A stretch of DNA of 64,000 bases from Acanthosepion lycidas (GCA_963932145.1 OZ010574.1:77765643-77829642), one strand, 5' to 3'. Numbered from the stretch's first letter, positions 1 to 9,819 are shown. Notes: generated from the sequence alone by a model not told the origin. Program-made: numbers and translations.

Positions 1-264
1 ATATAATGTCAGCAAAACCACAACATAAAACACACATCAGCGCGTCTAGTAATCATATCCGCACAAATATGTATATGCACATCTAACATGGATTCAATTG
101 TGAAAGCAGAATAGCATATCATATTTTTATTACTTAGAAGAAACTTAAATTTCGGGATTAAATTGATGAAAGTCATGTAGCGTGATGCTGGAATAAACAT
201 TTGTTGATGAAACTCATGTAGTCTAATGTTGGAATATGCAATTCGCACTAGTCCATCAAAGAAT
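1..264. other. No gene; two-copy 40-bp direct repeat
   Basis: AT-rich sequence without a recognisable gene. Positions 165-204 and 205-241 are two diverged copies of a unit starting GATGAAA.TCATGTAG, which end close to the minisatellite that follows. Confidence 0.5.
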
Positions 265-614
265 CTGGGGTGTACCAGCGATATGGGGTCACTTTCCAGC
301 CGCTGAATTACGACGCCGGGTGTACCAGCAATATGGGGTCACTTCCAGCCGCTGAATCACGAAGCCGGGGTGTACCAGCGATATGGGGTCACTTTCCAGC
401 CGCTGAATCACGACGCCGGGGTGTACCAGCGATATGGGGTCACTTTCTAGCCGCTGAATCACGACGCCGGGTGTCCCAGCAATATGGGGTCACTTCCAGC
501 CGCTGAATCACGAAGCCGGGGTGTACCAGCGATATGGGGTCACTTTCCAGCCGTTGAATCACGACGCCGGGGTGTACCAGCGATATGGGGTCACTTTCCA
601 GCCGCTGAATCACG
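265..614. repeat. Minisatellite, 50/51-bp unit, seven copies
   Basis: Seven copies of a unit that begins TGTACCAGCGATATGGGGTC start at 271, 321, 371, 422, 472, 522 and 573. Copies 2 and 5 share their own variants (CAATATGG, a one-base-shorter ACTTCCAGCC and GAAGCC). The array is therefore built from a three-unit block of about 151 bp (copies 2-4 and 5-7) plus one extra copy. A 51-bp unit is 17 codons, so one plus-strand frame reads as a repeated 17-residue peptide. The 50-bp copies break that frame, so I do not call it coding. GC content is clearly above the flanks. Confidence 0.93.
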
Positions 615-1192
615 TAACCTCACATCTCCTTTGGTTTGTCAATTAGGAAAAATATTTCTAATGCATGCAGTTTTATAAACAACCGCCTAGAGACAGGATT
701 TGGACAGTCTCTCATACATCGGAGACATATTGTAAGGTCCAAGTGTCGGAGAAAGGCACGGTACTCACACCACAGACTGGCTGAGACTAACTGACGGAAT
801 ATTGGAGTGAATAAAAGTAATGAAGATTAAAATATCTCGTGTTATCATTTTACTGAAACATCTACTTTATTATGTTCAGATTTTCATTAGCAGTTGTGTA
901 AACAGAACCTATATATTTATTACCTTACCCTAAGTAAGGAATTGTACTAAACGGAAAAAAGCCCCTCAAAACTTAAATAAACAAACAACGACAATAATAA
1001 CAACAACGGCGATGATGATGACGATGATGATGATGCTTTGATGCTACACCAGGCATAGCTTCAGATTTTAATTAATTGTGGGTGTTAATATGGATGTGCT
1101 ATGCCTTGGTGAATTAAGATGGGCTTCAGTAAGCTTGTCAGTAGTTTGATCTTACTCACTTGAACGGAATTAGGGAGAGTATCATGGCAGAA
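615..1192. other. No gene seen
   Basis: AT-rich DNA without recognisable coding sequence. A short run of GAT triplets lies near 1009-1036. Nothing else is repeated or structured enough to name. Confidence 0.4.
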
Positions 1193-1525
1193 TCACGAGA
1201 AGAATGTTTTTATGTTTAGAATATAAGACAGCCAAGGCAACTTGGGAGTCACATCTAAACACCAGAGAACACCCTCAATCTGAACGGACTGGTTTTCTTG
1301 ACCTGAATGTATTTTTAATTGGGTGGAAGGTTTTGCCCTGCTTTTAATGAGAATCTTGTCACCATATCGCGCACAATTAGCTGTGATGCCGGATATACCT
1401 TTATCAAACTGAATGCCATGATAGATAAAACCGGGTTTCGGATATTTGTACCGCAGCATCACTTTGTTGGCGTGCTCCCCTTTTAATGTGGTTGTCGCTT
1501 TTCCTGTCGACCAGATCTTAGCCAT
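1193..1525 (-). CDS. Unrecognised 110-codon open frame, possible exon
   Basis: I do not recognise this protein. The frame starts MAKIWSTGK and ends NIKTFFS. It is basic, with a segment rich in Tyr, Lys and Pro (KYPKPGF) near residues 29-34. GC content is higher than in the flanks. On the minus strand the start is preceded by a pyrimidine tract (CTTCCTTTCTTTTTTT) and an AG falls a few bases inside, so a splice acceptor is possible. A GATAAAG/GTATATCC sequence about 120 bases in could be a donor. No family motif or neighbour supports a role. It could equally be a chance frame or an old element. Confidence 0.25.
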   Translation of the reverse strand: MAKIWSTGKATTTLKGEHANKVMLRYKYPKPGFIYHGIQFDKGISGITANCARYGDKILIKSRAKPSTQLKIHSGQENQSVQIEGVLWCLDVTPKLPWLSYILNIKTFFS

Positions 1526-3010
1526 CGTAAAAAAAGAAAGGAAGCTCTGTCAGCGGATGTTACTATACCGGTGTGAAATTAAAAGAGAATATCTTAATTT
1601 TATATTTGTAGTACACTCGTGTTTTCAAAGTTTTTTTTTAGACAAGCTAAGAACTTTTCAGCAACGCTTCGTAATAATAATAATAATGTTAAGTACGGTT
1701 ATTATTCAAAATTTTCCGGGAAGACAGTGCGCATGCATTGTGAGATTTAGTTTAGAACATTCCATCAACTTTTCCCCACAACAGTGAATTAGCCGTAAAG
1801 ATCTCATTTTGCTGGCAAGCCAGATCACCGGATATTACAACTAAGCATTTTCTCCCATGGGCACCCGTCAAATATTGCGTACGCAAAAGTCTGTTGTTCG
1901 GCGGAAATGACGTAGGATATAATTACAACTGCTGTTAGGAAAGTTGATGACAATAGGCTACCACGTTTCATGTTAGAAACATGAATATTGTTCGGACATT
2001 TATCGAATACGAAAGGGGAAAGGGCCCTTCAGGTATTAGCTTTGACTCTTGGCGTCAAGTTATCGCCAGGCGACAGGAAAATGTCTAAATGTTCCTTCAA
2101 AGCATCTATTATCTTTTAGGTTTTGACGTAAAGATTTAATATAACATTCCCAAAGGTTATATTAATGCACGATGTCAAAGGTTACGCTAGCTTGTCAAGA
2201 TCCAGTAAGCTAGTCTCGTTCAATGTTACCTTTGCTATGAGTCCGATCTTCATTGGGTACTGCGTAACTGGTCTCGTGCTATCTACTAAGCTTTGCACAG
2301 CTTTGTAAGCATCAATAAATTGGCCCACTATTGAACAATTAGTAAACAAATTTCACATTATTACTACTCTAGCGAGTTTTATCTTTACTAAGTACCCTGT
2401 TGTTTATAGCCTTGTGCCAGATTAAGCTACATTTAGTAACTATAATGGTCCCCGCAGTTGGGAGGTGGTCAACAAGCTCATATCTCGAGAACTATTTCTA
2501 CTGTGTTTTGGTATGAGATTAAGTTAGATTTAAGTTTTGTATCTAAATTAAATCTTTATTGTTTGTCTTAACAGGTTTTAGGATTTTAAAGTAATTTCGG
2601 TCGATCTTTGTTTAAAATCGATTTATAAAACTAAAACAATATAGGCAATGACAAAGAAAAGACCAGGTATAAGTACTAATTCTAACTGACGGCTTAATTA
2701 AAATTAAATAGAAAGCTGTTGACTAATGTCTAAAGGCCACTGATTGGTGGTAATGTCAATAAAACAAAATTTCGGAACCACTAATCAAAGTAGCAAACTG
2801 GAGGAGGAAATGGAGGCGGTATGAAGTTTTAGGGAGCGGGTGGGGACAGGGTTCAGTAAGCACTAATTGAACCAGCTGGGGAAGACATGAAAAGCCCCTG
2901 ATGATCTTGGTTATAAAACATCGCTGACGACACCCCACAACACACCGGAAAAGTGCATTTTGCAAAATTTACATATCCCCCCCCCATGTATATATGTATT
3001 TTAATACAAA
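1526..3010. other. No gene seen
   Basis: About 1.5 kb of mixed AT-rich sequence. Short open frames occur on both strands, but none carries a motif I can name. A run of nine C residues near 2978 is the only low-complexity feature. Confidence 0.4.
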
Positions 3011-3412
3011 GAGACAAGAGGAAAAACTATACTTAGCCGACGCATTTTGCCAACTGATGAAATGTAGGATTTATTATGCTGCACGTGTTTCTATACACAG
3101 AGGTGAGGATATCATTTATTTATCAAGGCGCTTATAAATTTGAGAATGTTCATGTATGTACATCAGATGGGTGAAAGGTCAGTCAAAGCACATGGAGGAC
3201 GCAAAGTGTTCTAATTCAAGGACTGGTGAAAAATAAATAATAATAATAATATTTTCTCGCCTCTATGTATATAAACACGTGCAACATAATAAATCCTACA
3301 TTGCCTTGATAAAGTCCATTTACATTGCCTTGATAAAGTCCATTTACATTGCCTTGATAAAGTCCATTAGTGGACGAAACGCGTCGTCTAATTATAGTTT
3401 TTCCTCTTGTTT
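3011..3412. mobile_element. Foldback element, probable Penelope-type terminus
   Basis: The left arm (about 3011-3107) is an inverted copy of the right arm (about 3253-3412). ACAAGAGGAAAAACTATA opens one end and its complement closes the other, and the block around TGTAGGATTTATTATG is mirrored near 3275-3300. The middle (3108-3252) is unique and ends in an AATAAATAATAAT stretch. The right arm holds GTCC-ATTAGT-GGAC followed by GAAACGCG, which resembles stem II plus the GAAA core of a hammerhead ribozyme. The upstream core reads TTGATAA, not CTGATGA. Known biology: Penelope-like elements carry hammerhead motifs in their terminal repeats. Assignment to that group is inferred. Confidence 0.55.
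3298..3369. repeat. 24-bp unit repeated three times
   Basis: The unit ACATTGCCTTGATAAAGTCC plus four bases occurs three times head to tail inside the right arm of the foldback. It contains the degenerate core and the first half of stem II of the hammerhead-like motif, so part of that motif has been triplicated. Confidence 0.9.
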
Positions 3413-3455
3413 CCTTTTATTCATTCTGTCTCTTCTATAGATACGCTTCCTTTGA

Positions 3456-3458
<3 letters not shown>

Positions 3459-3518
<60 letters not shown>
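3459..3518. repeat. TA microsatellite
   Basis: A near-perfect (TA)n run separating the two foldback structures at 3.0-3.4 and 3.5-4.0 kb. Confidence 0.95.
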
Positions 3519-3520
<2 letters not shown>

Positions 3521-3678
3521 GGTAGAAATTAGGAGAATTTGAGATAATTATAATTAAGTAATTCATCGTATGTAGAAGAAACCTCAACAGAATGCAGAAA
3601 GCACTGGACAGCCGTTTCGTCCCAGCCGCTCCGCTTAATTATAATTATCTCAAATCCTCCTCCTAATTTCTATCACTT
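3521..3678. mobile_element. Penelope-type terminus, inverted foldback
   Basis: Positions 3521-3558 and 3634-3678 are inverted repeats of each other, built on AGGAG-ATTTGAGATAATTATAATTAAG. Between them, on the minus strand, is the 3' half of a hammerhead-like sequence (3601-3623) followed by TTTCTGCATTCT and ATACGATGAATTACTTAATTA. The same downstream words follow the plus-strand hammerhead at 3899-3945. The two motifs are thus in opposite orientation about 300 bp apart, as expected of an inverted terminal arrangement. Confidence 0.55.
3601..3623 (-). ncRNA. Partial hammerhead ribozyme (3' half)
   Basis: Read on the minus strand this is GGGAC-GAAA-CGG-CTG-TC-CAGTGC. It holds the second strand of stem II, an intact GAAA core, a 3-bp stem III with one wobble, the TC cleavage position and the stem I strand. 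The 5' half (stem I partner and CTGATGA) is missing: the upstream bases run straight into AGCGGAGCGG. It is a broken copy of the motif at 3899-3945. Confidence 0.55.
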
Positions 3679-3898
3679 GTATATCCTTGCTTGAACCGGC
3701 TTCTAATGCTCCGGAGCGGCTTGGGGATAGTAGTCGTGGCTCGTGTGTGCACTGTCCTAAGGGTAAAAAAGAAACTTGGATGAGTTCCACCATGGAATAC
3801 GTGATCGAGAGGTGCTATATCGAATGTGATTCGCTACCTCTACGTTACCGAGGCCCGATAACGTAACTGTCCGGGTTTCAATTTTCGGTAGTGGATGA

Positions 3899-3945
3899 GC
3901 ACTGCTGATGAGTCCCAAATATTTGACGAGACGGCCGTCCAGTGC
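3899..3945 (+). ncRNA. Hammerhead ribozyme motif, Penelope/retrozyme type
   Basis: Stem I is GCACTG (3899-3904) with CAGTGC (3940-3945), a perfect 6 bp. The CTGATGA core box is at 3905-3911. Stem II is GTC/GAC (3912-3914 with 3925-3927) around a 10-nt loop. Next comes GAGA (3928-3931) where the consensus is GAAA. Stem III is CGG/CCG (3932-3937) with no loop, then TC with the expected cleavage after 3939. A15.1 can pair with T16.1. The loopless stem III is the form seen in Penelope-like elements and retrozymes, where two copies act as a dimer. The single core deviation (A14 to G) would probably reduce or abolish cleavage. Stem II reads GTCCCAAATA, as in the schistosome hammerhead. Confidence 0.75.
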
Positions 3946-3973
3946 TTTCTGCATTCTAGATACGATGAATTAC

Positions 3974-3977
<4 letters not shown>

Positions 3978-4019
<42 letters not shown>

Positions 4020-4021
4020 GT

Positions 4022-4078
<57 letters not shown>
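3978..4078. repeat. TA microsatellite, two blocks
   Basis: Two (TA)n blocks separated by TAATTAAGTAAAT near 4014-4026. They start directly after the ATTACTTAATTA words that follow the hammerhead. Confidence 0.95.
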
Positions 4079-4080
<2 letters not shown>

Positions 4081-4411
4081 CCTTGGGATTGCGTTCAAGG
4101 GAGACTAGACACACTGGGAGGAAACGAGGATTGTAAAATGAGAGAGAAAAAATAAAAGTGGGGAAAATGACAAAAAACAGAATAAATAGTTCCACTGAAT
4201 TTAAACGGGAAAATATAAACTTACAAGCCTGCCAGGAAAGAAAGAGATCGAATAAATTTCCCTTTCTCTCGACACAAAGACGTTTGGTGCAATTTAATGT
4301 ATACTGCCTAGTGTGTATATGCTTTGTCGGCAGTCATTTATAAGCCATACGTGATATACGCTTTGGCGATCATGTATCTTTCAATACATGACAGATCCAA
4401 GTTTATAGAAC
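4079..4411. other. No gene seen
   Basis: A short open frame (4158-4343) has no recognisable motif. The rest is AT-rich sequence leading into a SINE. Confidence 0.4.
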
Positions 4412-4552
4412 CTGATCTGTCCTGCTATTTACCCATAGCTAGGGGAGAAGAAGAGGATTCATACCTTTCCTAAGAGCATTAGCGCGTAAGTGAATATAAT
4501 GGATTCAAACTCGGCACTCCGATTTCTCAATCCGAACAGCTATCCATTACTC
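4412..4552 (-). repeat. tRNA-derived SINE, family 1
   Basis: Read on the minus strand this has the body shared by eight other copies in the window: a tRNA-like head, then a CATTCAC-like and AATGC segment, then AGGTATGAATCC-TCTTCTCC-CTAGCTATGGGTAAATAGCAGGA. Words such as CATAGCTAGGGGAGAAGA and TTCATACCTTTCC on the plus strand are diagnostic. The structure is that of octopus-type tRNA-related SINEs. The family name is an inference. Confidence 0.75.
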
Positions 4553-5049
4553 CACCGTTCTTTCCTGCCCCACCATCCCTCTACCGTACCATCCTACTCT
4601 ACCATCCCTCCACCATACCGACAGTACTTTGCCCAATATAGAAAACCACGAATCCGTGTATTTATAAGCACTATCTGGATTACCTATAAGGTGTTGACCA
4701 ATCACGGAATCCTGTGCCGTCTGCGTCAGACGTCTATTACGGGTACTAATACCCTGTCTGATATTGTCAGACACATGTGCAAGTCAAGGTAAACTATGGA
4801 GGATGGTAAGTGATCTAACGTAATGCCTAATAAATGAAAGTCAATAAATGTTGTTAAAAACCTATTCAAAATGTAATAATTATGCCAATGCTTCATCTAA
4901 TATAATCACACAACAGACTATCGTGAAAGTAGACTTAGTTAAGATGCCTCCATCGGGATGTATACATTTGAAAATTTTCAGCATGCGAAGTTGTTTAACT
5001 TTTTCTCCACTAGTGACGAACCAGATTTTAATCCAACCATTTTTCGTCC
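4553..5049. other. No gene; CCATCCCTCC-rich patch
   Basis: Positions 4560-4620 contain imperfect repeats of CTACCATCCCTCC that can be read open on both strands but have no domain. The rest is unremarkable. Confidence 0.4.
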
Positions 5050-6230
5050 TAGCCAGACTTCCTATCGAGTCTTCCTATCGAACACACACGTGTCACCCAC
5101 CCACACCGACTCAAAAACGAAAAATCACTATTGTGCAAACTAGGTCAAAACCACACACAATTGTGTATATATATTGATAACCTGTAGCAAATTCCAACAA
5201 CCAAGAAATACAAAGCAGATTCTTTAAAGGAAATGTTCGAAAATTAGATTTTGCTATTCGTAAAGGAGTTTGGCTTTTAGATTAGAATATCAGTTTAGTG
5301 TCGATTTCTATACGATTTATAGTTGGAAAAGTCCTACAATCTATTTTTAAGGAAAAATTTTAGTACGACTATTTTTTATGCAAGTTTTATTTGAAAAATA
5401 ATGTTACATAAAAAATAAAAAAATGTTTCGGCTTTAAATAACCCAAAATGGGTTGATGATCCATAAAACAAATCAGTCAAAATACAGTTTCCGGTTTCTT
5501 TAATATCTAAAAATAATAATGACATGACTATTTACCAAGAGAACAGTCTACCCTGCTATTTTACTCATAGCTTGAGGAATAAGAGATGAGTTCATGCCTT
5601 TCCAAATGCATTAATGCAAAGTGAACTGTCTCAGCCAGAATGTGAACACTTCTCCCCAATTCCATTTTCCGCATACCTGTTTGTCAATTCTCAAAAATTG
5701 TACGAAATTAAGCCAACCTCGGGGAATGGCACCCAGGTTACAGAAATATAAGGGAAGTGAACCTAGCCAGACTACCAACACTTAAAAACGAAGAAAGCAA
5801 AACTTTGCATGTATTGATAACCTGTAGCAAAATTTTCCAAACACAAGCCAAGTACTACAGAGCAGGTAGTCTAAAGAAAATGTTTAAGAATACCAAACCA
5901 AGTGAGATTTTGTAGTTCATAAAGGAGATCGGTCTTTATAGAAAAATATTACTTTACAATCTATTTCTTTACCATTGATATTTGGAGAAGTCCAATAATC
6001 TATTTTTAAGGAAAAAGTTTGTTACAACTCATCCATCTTTATGCAAGTTGTATCTGGAAAATCAGTGTTACATAATTTATGCTTATTCCCAACATTGTTA
6101 ATATAATATTAATTTGTAAAAGAATTTTTCTTACAATATTAAAAAAATACGTGTCGGCTTTAAATAACATACAAAGGGATGATAAACTGTAAAAAAAAAA
6201 ATCAATCAATCAAACAATCAACCTCACCAG
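5050..6230. repeat. Diverged direct duplication, about 430-bp unit
   Basis: The segment from about 5050 to 5480 recurs from about 5755 to 6230. Shared landmarks, in order: CCTAGCCAGACT, TTGATAACCTGTAGCAAA, ATAAAGGAG or GTAAAGGAG, AATCTATTTTTAAGGAAAAA, TTATGCAAGTT, GTTACATAA, CGGCTTTAAATAAC and GGGATGATAAACTGTAAA or its variant. The second copy is longer because of an insertion near 6085-6150. A SINE lies before each copy (4412-4552 and 5545-5660), so the duplicated unit may include the SINE. Confidence 0.75.
5545..5660 (-). repeat. tRNA-derived SINE, family 1
   Basis: Diverged minus-strand copy: CTGCTATTTTACTCATAGCTTG-like, then GTTCATGCCTTTCC and GCATTAATGCAAAGTGAAC match the family body. 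The tRNA-like head is poorly kept. Confidence 0.65.
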
Positions 6231-7384
6231 TTTTCAAATCGAGGTTGCAAACTGGAGAGCTTAATATTTAAGGGGAATAGAAAAAAAATAAGTGAATTCT
6301 AAAGTGATTATATACCGTAAACCTGAAAAAGATAAAGAATTATGAGTCGAAACGTAATTTTAAAAACAGCAAATATTAAAATAAAAGAAAACTATATGGA
6401 AAAGTATTTATTTCACTTAAAAAAAACCTACTGTAATCTGCTTGTAAAAGTTATTGGTGTTGTGTACTAGGTGCTTACTAGGGTAACTCCGTTAAAAGAA
6501 AACTCAATAATCTCATTCGTTGTACTTTTTAAAAAGAGAAAATGAAGTTTGAATTCGAGATAATCAGTTCGCTCTTCTTCGAACACCACTGGCGAACATA
6601 TTTTCTTGCAAGTTAAAATGTTTAAACATCAAACCTTTCGGACCCCCAGCCAAGTACTTGCTCTTCTAAGCGACAAATCACTGAGATTTGTTTTTATTTC
6701 CACAAATAATTGCATAGAAATTCGTTTCTAAAAGATAGTAACATAAAAATGGCAAAGAAAAAGTTTAAAAGAAAAGCGCTCTACTCTCCCGTAAATAGAT
6801 AAGAACGCCTTATCAGGTACGACAAGCAATTATTGTACCCTAGAGATCCACGTCACTTCAGTTCCCTGCAATTATATACAACTCTCTTTTTTTTTACATT
6901 GCTTCATGCTTGAATTGTCACTAGAAAAACATCGAAGGACAAAGTTTCTGAACAATTTTTCCAAAGCGTTTATTAAATTCGTCAGAGTAGCAGGAGTTGC
7001 AGTTTAACGCTGTTTTATAAGACTGATAGAAACGTTCTTAGAGTAATTTTTGTTCAGTGTTAGAGAAATATTAGAAGTGTCTGTGACGATCTTTAATACT
7101 TGTGCAATCAGTTAACTGTAGTTATAATTCTTGAAAGCCCGAGAAAAAAAAAATTAAAATTAGGAAAAAAATAGTTCCACATCAAATTACAAAAGCCAAC
7201 ATCAGTGAAGCGCGAATAAAACACATATCTTTATCTTATCGCTCGATAATAAATAAAACAAAAGCAACGAAAAAAAAAAAATTAAAAATAAGCAAACAAA
7301 AAAACAAACCACAAACAATAAACACAAAACTAAATTATGCTGTACCGTTGTGAAGTAAATTACGAGTAAGAAACAGAAGCTTCA
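6231..7384. other. No gene seen; A-rich stretches
   Basis: AT-rich DNA with poly-A and CAAA-rich runs, densest at 7150-7330. No coding motif or structured repeat was recognised. Confidence 0.4.
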
Positions 7385-7900
7385 GGTAACTTTGAATATT
7401 GCTGTTACATCTGGTCTGGTGCTCTTGCTATGTATTTACAGATTCTTGATAAAATCCAAAGATGAGCCTACAGTATTATTAGTCCTGACCTGGTTCCCTG
7501 TGCCTTTTCTATAAATACTTTCAAGGTAATTGTTCTAATGAACTTCCCTCTATGGCACCTAGACTTTATGAATTTAAGCGTAGTACTAGATTATCGGCAA
7601 TATCTCATCATATTACATTTGAAATGGCTATATGTAACCATAAGTTCTATGCTAACAGTTTCTTCTATCGCACTTCTCTCTTATAGAACATTCTTCTGGC
7701 TTCTTGCTTTCCAATCAAGTTTGATCTTCAAAAAATTAAATGCAATGTCAATGGTTATCTTCTGTCTTCTTAATTTCTGTTCTTTTATTGTTCTCTCTCC
7801 TTGATAGTCTTTTTCCTCATATTCTCTAACACTTAGTAACCCACCCCCTTGTGTCTTAGTGGCTTTGTTGCCTTGGGTGCGATGAAATGTTTAAAAAAAA
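7385..7900 (+). pseudogene. LINE family A 3' end (RT C-terminus and 3' UTR)
   Basis: The translated fragments, broken by stops and frameshifts, give the C-terminal tail of a LINE reverse transcriptase: EYCCH-like opening, a LDK.Q segment, LYK-FQG near the FK.N boundary, MVP-RLYEFK and FY-N-FFHRTS..WNSLP. The same order is seen at 23965-24610, 50005-50630 and 59375-59640. The 3' UTR word CTTAGTGGCTTTGTTGCCTTG is shared with those copies, and an A-rich tail ends it near 7900. This is a 5'-truncated, dead retrocopy. Confidence 0.75.
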
Positions 7901-8079
7901 AAACAACCCCCCCCCGAAAAAACCGCAAAACAACTTGATGGCTGAAATAGTTACATATTTCCAAGCGGTCCGTTTTTGAACTTAGGGAAAAATAAAGATT
8001 TTGAATGCCGGTTTTCAATGCAGACAGGTAGATTCTCCCTAATTTTCTGTGAGATACTCTCCTTCTTTCGATCTTTCCC
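7901..8079. other. Short spacer, A- and C-rich start
   Basis: Sequence between two LINE fragments, with a run of A then C residues near 7890-7915 that is probably the tail of the upstream copy. Confidence 0.4.
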
Positions 8080-8400
8080 TATGAGTCATGTCCCTTCCAG
8101 ATGTGGGCAGTCATGGCCCTCCATAGCTTCCTGCACTTTGTTGCTATCAGTAACGTTTCCTGTTTTATGACCCCTTTTTCTCTTTGGGTTACTTGAAGTA
8201 CTATCTATTTCTACAAACACTTCGGCTACTTTTTCGGTATGTCCAGTGAGTGTTGACTTCTCCAAGACTTTTCCCCTTATTATGTATGCCCAAATTGTTC
8301 ATCTGTCGCTTAACATTAGTTTGTTTGTAGATCCTTAGACCTTCCTCATTTCTCACATACTCTGTCCATGGCATTCTAAACATTCATCGGTTAAACCAAA
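8080..8400 (-). pseudogene. LINE family B C-terminus (RTE-like)
   Basis: On the minus strand a reading with MFRMPWTEYVRNEE is followed by a basic stretch, a degraded LGEVNTHWTYRKS block and, in another frame, KLWRAMTAHIWKGHDS and a stop. This is the standard order of the C-terminal tail of endonuclease-reverse transcriptase LINEs of the RTE-like type (PWTEHVSNEE, then the GLENL.LTG.IEGKR..GRQR region, then RAM.AH.LKGHGT). Only the tail survives and it is frameshifted. Related copies are at 52440-52890, 59045-59335 and 61430-61790. Confidence 0.7.
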
Positions 8401-8460
8401 TCTCATTTGACTAAAGTTTTGTTTTACGTTTGTGATGAAATATTCAAGCTTTCCCTACTA

Positions 8461-8517
8461 CATAGGCCCGTAGATACCACATAGGCCCGTAGATACCACA
8501 TAGGCCCGTAGATACCA
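8461..8517. repeat. 19-bp unit, three perfect copies
   Basis: CATAGGCCCGTAGATACCA occurs three times head to tail, starting at 8461, 8480 and 8499. Confidence 0.95.
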
Positions 8518-8753
8518 CATAGCAGTCCATACAGCCATATAGTCCTTCTTTTCTTTCTTTCCTCGATTAGCTTGTCTAATAGTCATTTCATTTTTGCTTC
8601 TAAATTTGCACAGTGTATGTAAGTAGTGAATGTTGTTACGTTGATAACAAATATTGGTAAGTTTTCTAATACTCACAGAATTCTCCAATCCTGATAAATA
8701 TGAAAAAAGAGTTTTTATTTTTTGACATATATTGATATGTTTTCTTTCCATAG

Positions 8754-8941
8754 AAATTACCGCCGCCCGATCTCTTTTCATCCCGTTTGCCACAAGGCCA
8801 ACTTGACTGTATGGCCCACCCTTCGTACGCCTACCCGGAAGAATGTACCTATACAGCAATGCATGGTTTGCTACCCATTCACCAAGTCTCACCTCCTGGA
8901 AGTTTCACCAGGGCCAGAATTCACATACCAGCTGAAAATTG
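8754..8941 (+). CDS. Candidate host-gene coding exon, protein not recognised
   Basis: A pyrimidine-rich tract ending TTTTCTTTCCATAG stands directly before 8754 and fits a splice acceptor. From 8754 one frame stays open for 62 codons: it begins KLPPPDLFSS, passes MAHPSYAYPEE near residue 20 and GLLPIHQVSPPGSF near residue 39, and ends IPAENW just before a stop. A GT at 8942 could be the donor. GC content is much higher than in the flanks and the residues look protein-like (many Pro, His, Tyr). A second plus frame is also open here but is less protein-like. I see no transposon motif and do not recognise the family. No partner exon was found in this window, so a retro-copy or chance frame stays possible. 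Confidence 0.4.
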
Positions 8942-9819
8942 GTAGCAGTCTAGGGGAGCAGTTGCTAAGATATTTCACAATTTTGAACGCAACCATGATT
9001 GAACAGGAATTGACTATAATTGGTTTTGGATAGAAAAAGATTTCGATCATTTATAAAATCAGAAACATTTTACATTGCATAAAACAGGTGTTTTAAAAAA
9101 ATCCAATTTTGCATTTATAAAAATACCTGTGCGTTATACACTCGAAGAAGAGTTTTGGCATTACTTGAAGCAAGCAAAAGTCTAGTTACTATAGACATAG
9201 AATTTACTGAGACTAGAAAATTCAGAATTTTTAGATTTCGAAGATTCCAATATTAGTCGCTTTGTTTAATCTTCAATTTTCCTAACAATGTTACATTTTG
9301 TGAATTAAATGATTTTTCTATTAAGAAATTTGAAGAGTTTCGCTTTTTTTCATGCATTTTAGCTTAAATTAAGATGCGCTTTATACAGATTAAAATATTA
9401 TATAATGATTACAATGAATTTTAAAAGACGAGACCAGTTTCATAGAGTAATCATGCTTAAAAGATATGTTTCATTTTTGGAGACAAAAAAGCAATCTATA
9501 ATGACAATTACATCAAATCTTTTTAGAAAAGTATGGAAGAATATAAAATGTAATGAGATTAAGTTCAGAATATTGCTAATTAGAGCGGCAAAATTAGGGC
9601 GAAATCTAAAACACACTTATGAAAATCCATCTTGATAACAGGAAATCAAAAACACTCATAAAATGCGATACAAATTGATTTTAAATACCATGTCCCTTCA
9701 GTATGTAGGCTATGAAGACATTTCAAAATTCCTTTCTTTTTTTATCAGTTGCCATGGCTTCTTGGAAAAGGTAGTGGAATTTTAAGAATGTCCTTTCTTC
9801 CACTCTTGAGTAGAAAGTA
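8942..9819. other. No gene seen
   Basis: AT-rich sequence with a Lys- and Ile-rich open frame at 9405-9635 that I take as chance. Confidence 0.4.

Noticed and set aside
1193-1525. Match to a TATA-binding-like protein because of the IWSTGK word
   Set aside because: Only six residues fit; the remaining sequence does not follow the saddle-repeat pattern.
8458-8892. 144-codon minus-strand frame over the candidate exon
   Set aside because: It runs through the 19-bp tandem repeat and low-complexity Lys-rich sequence; the plus-strand frame has the better splice context.
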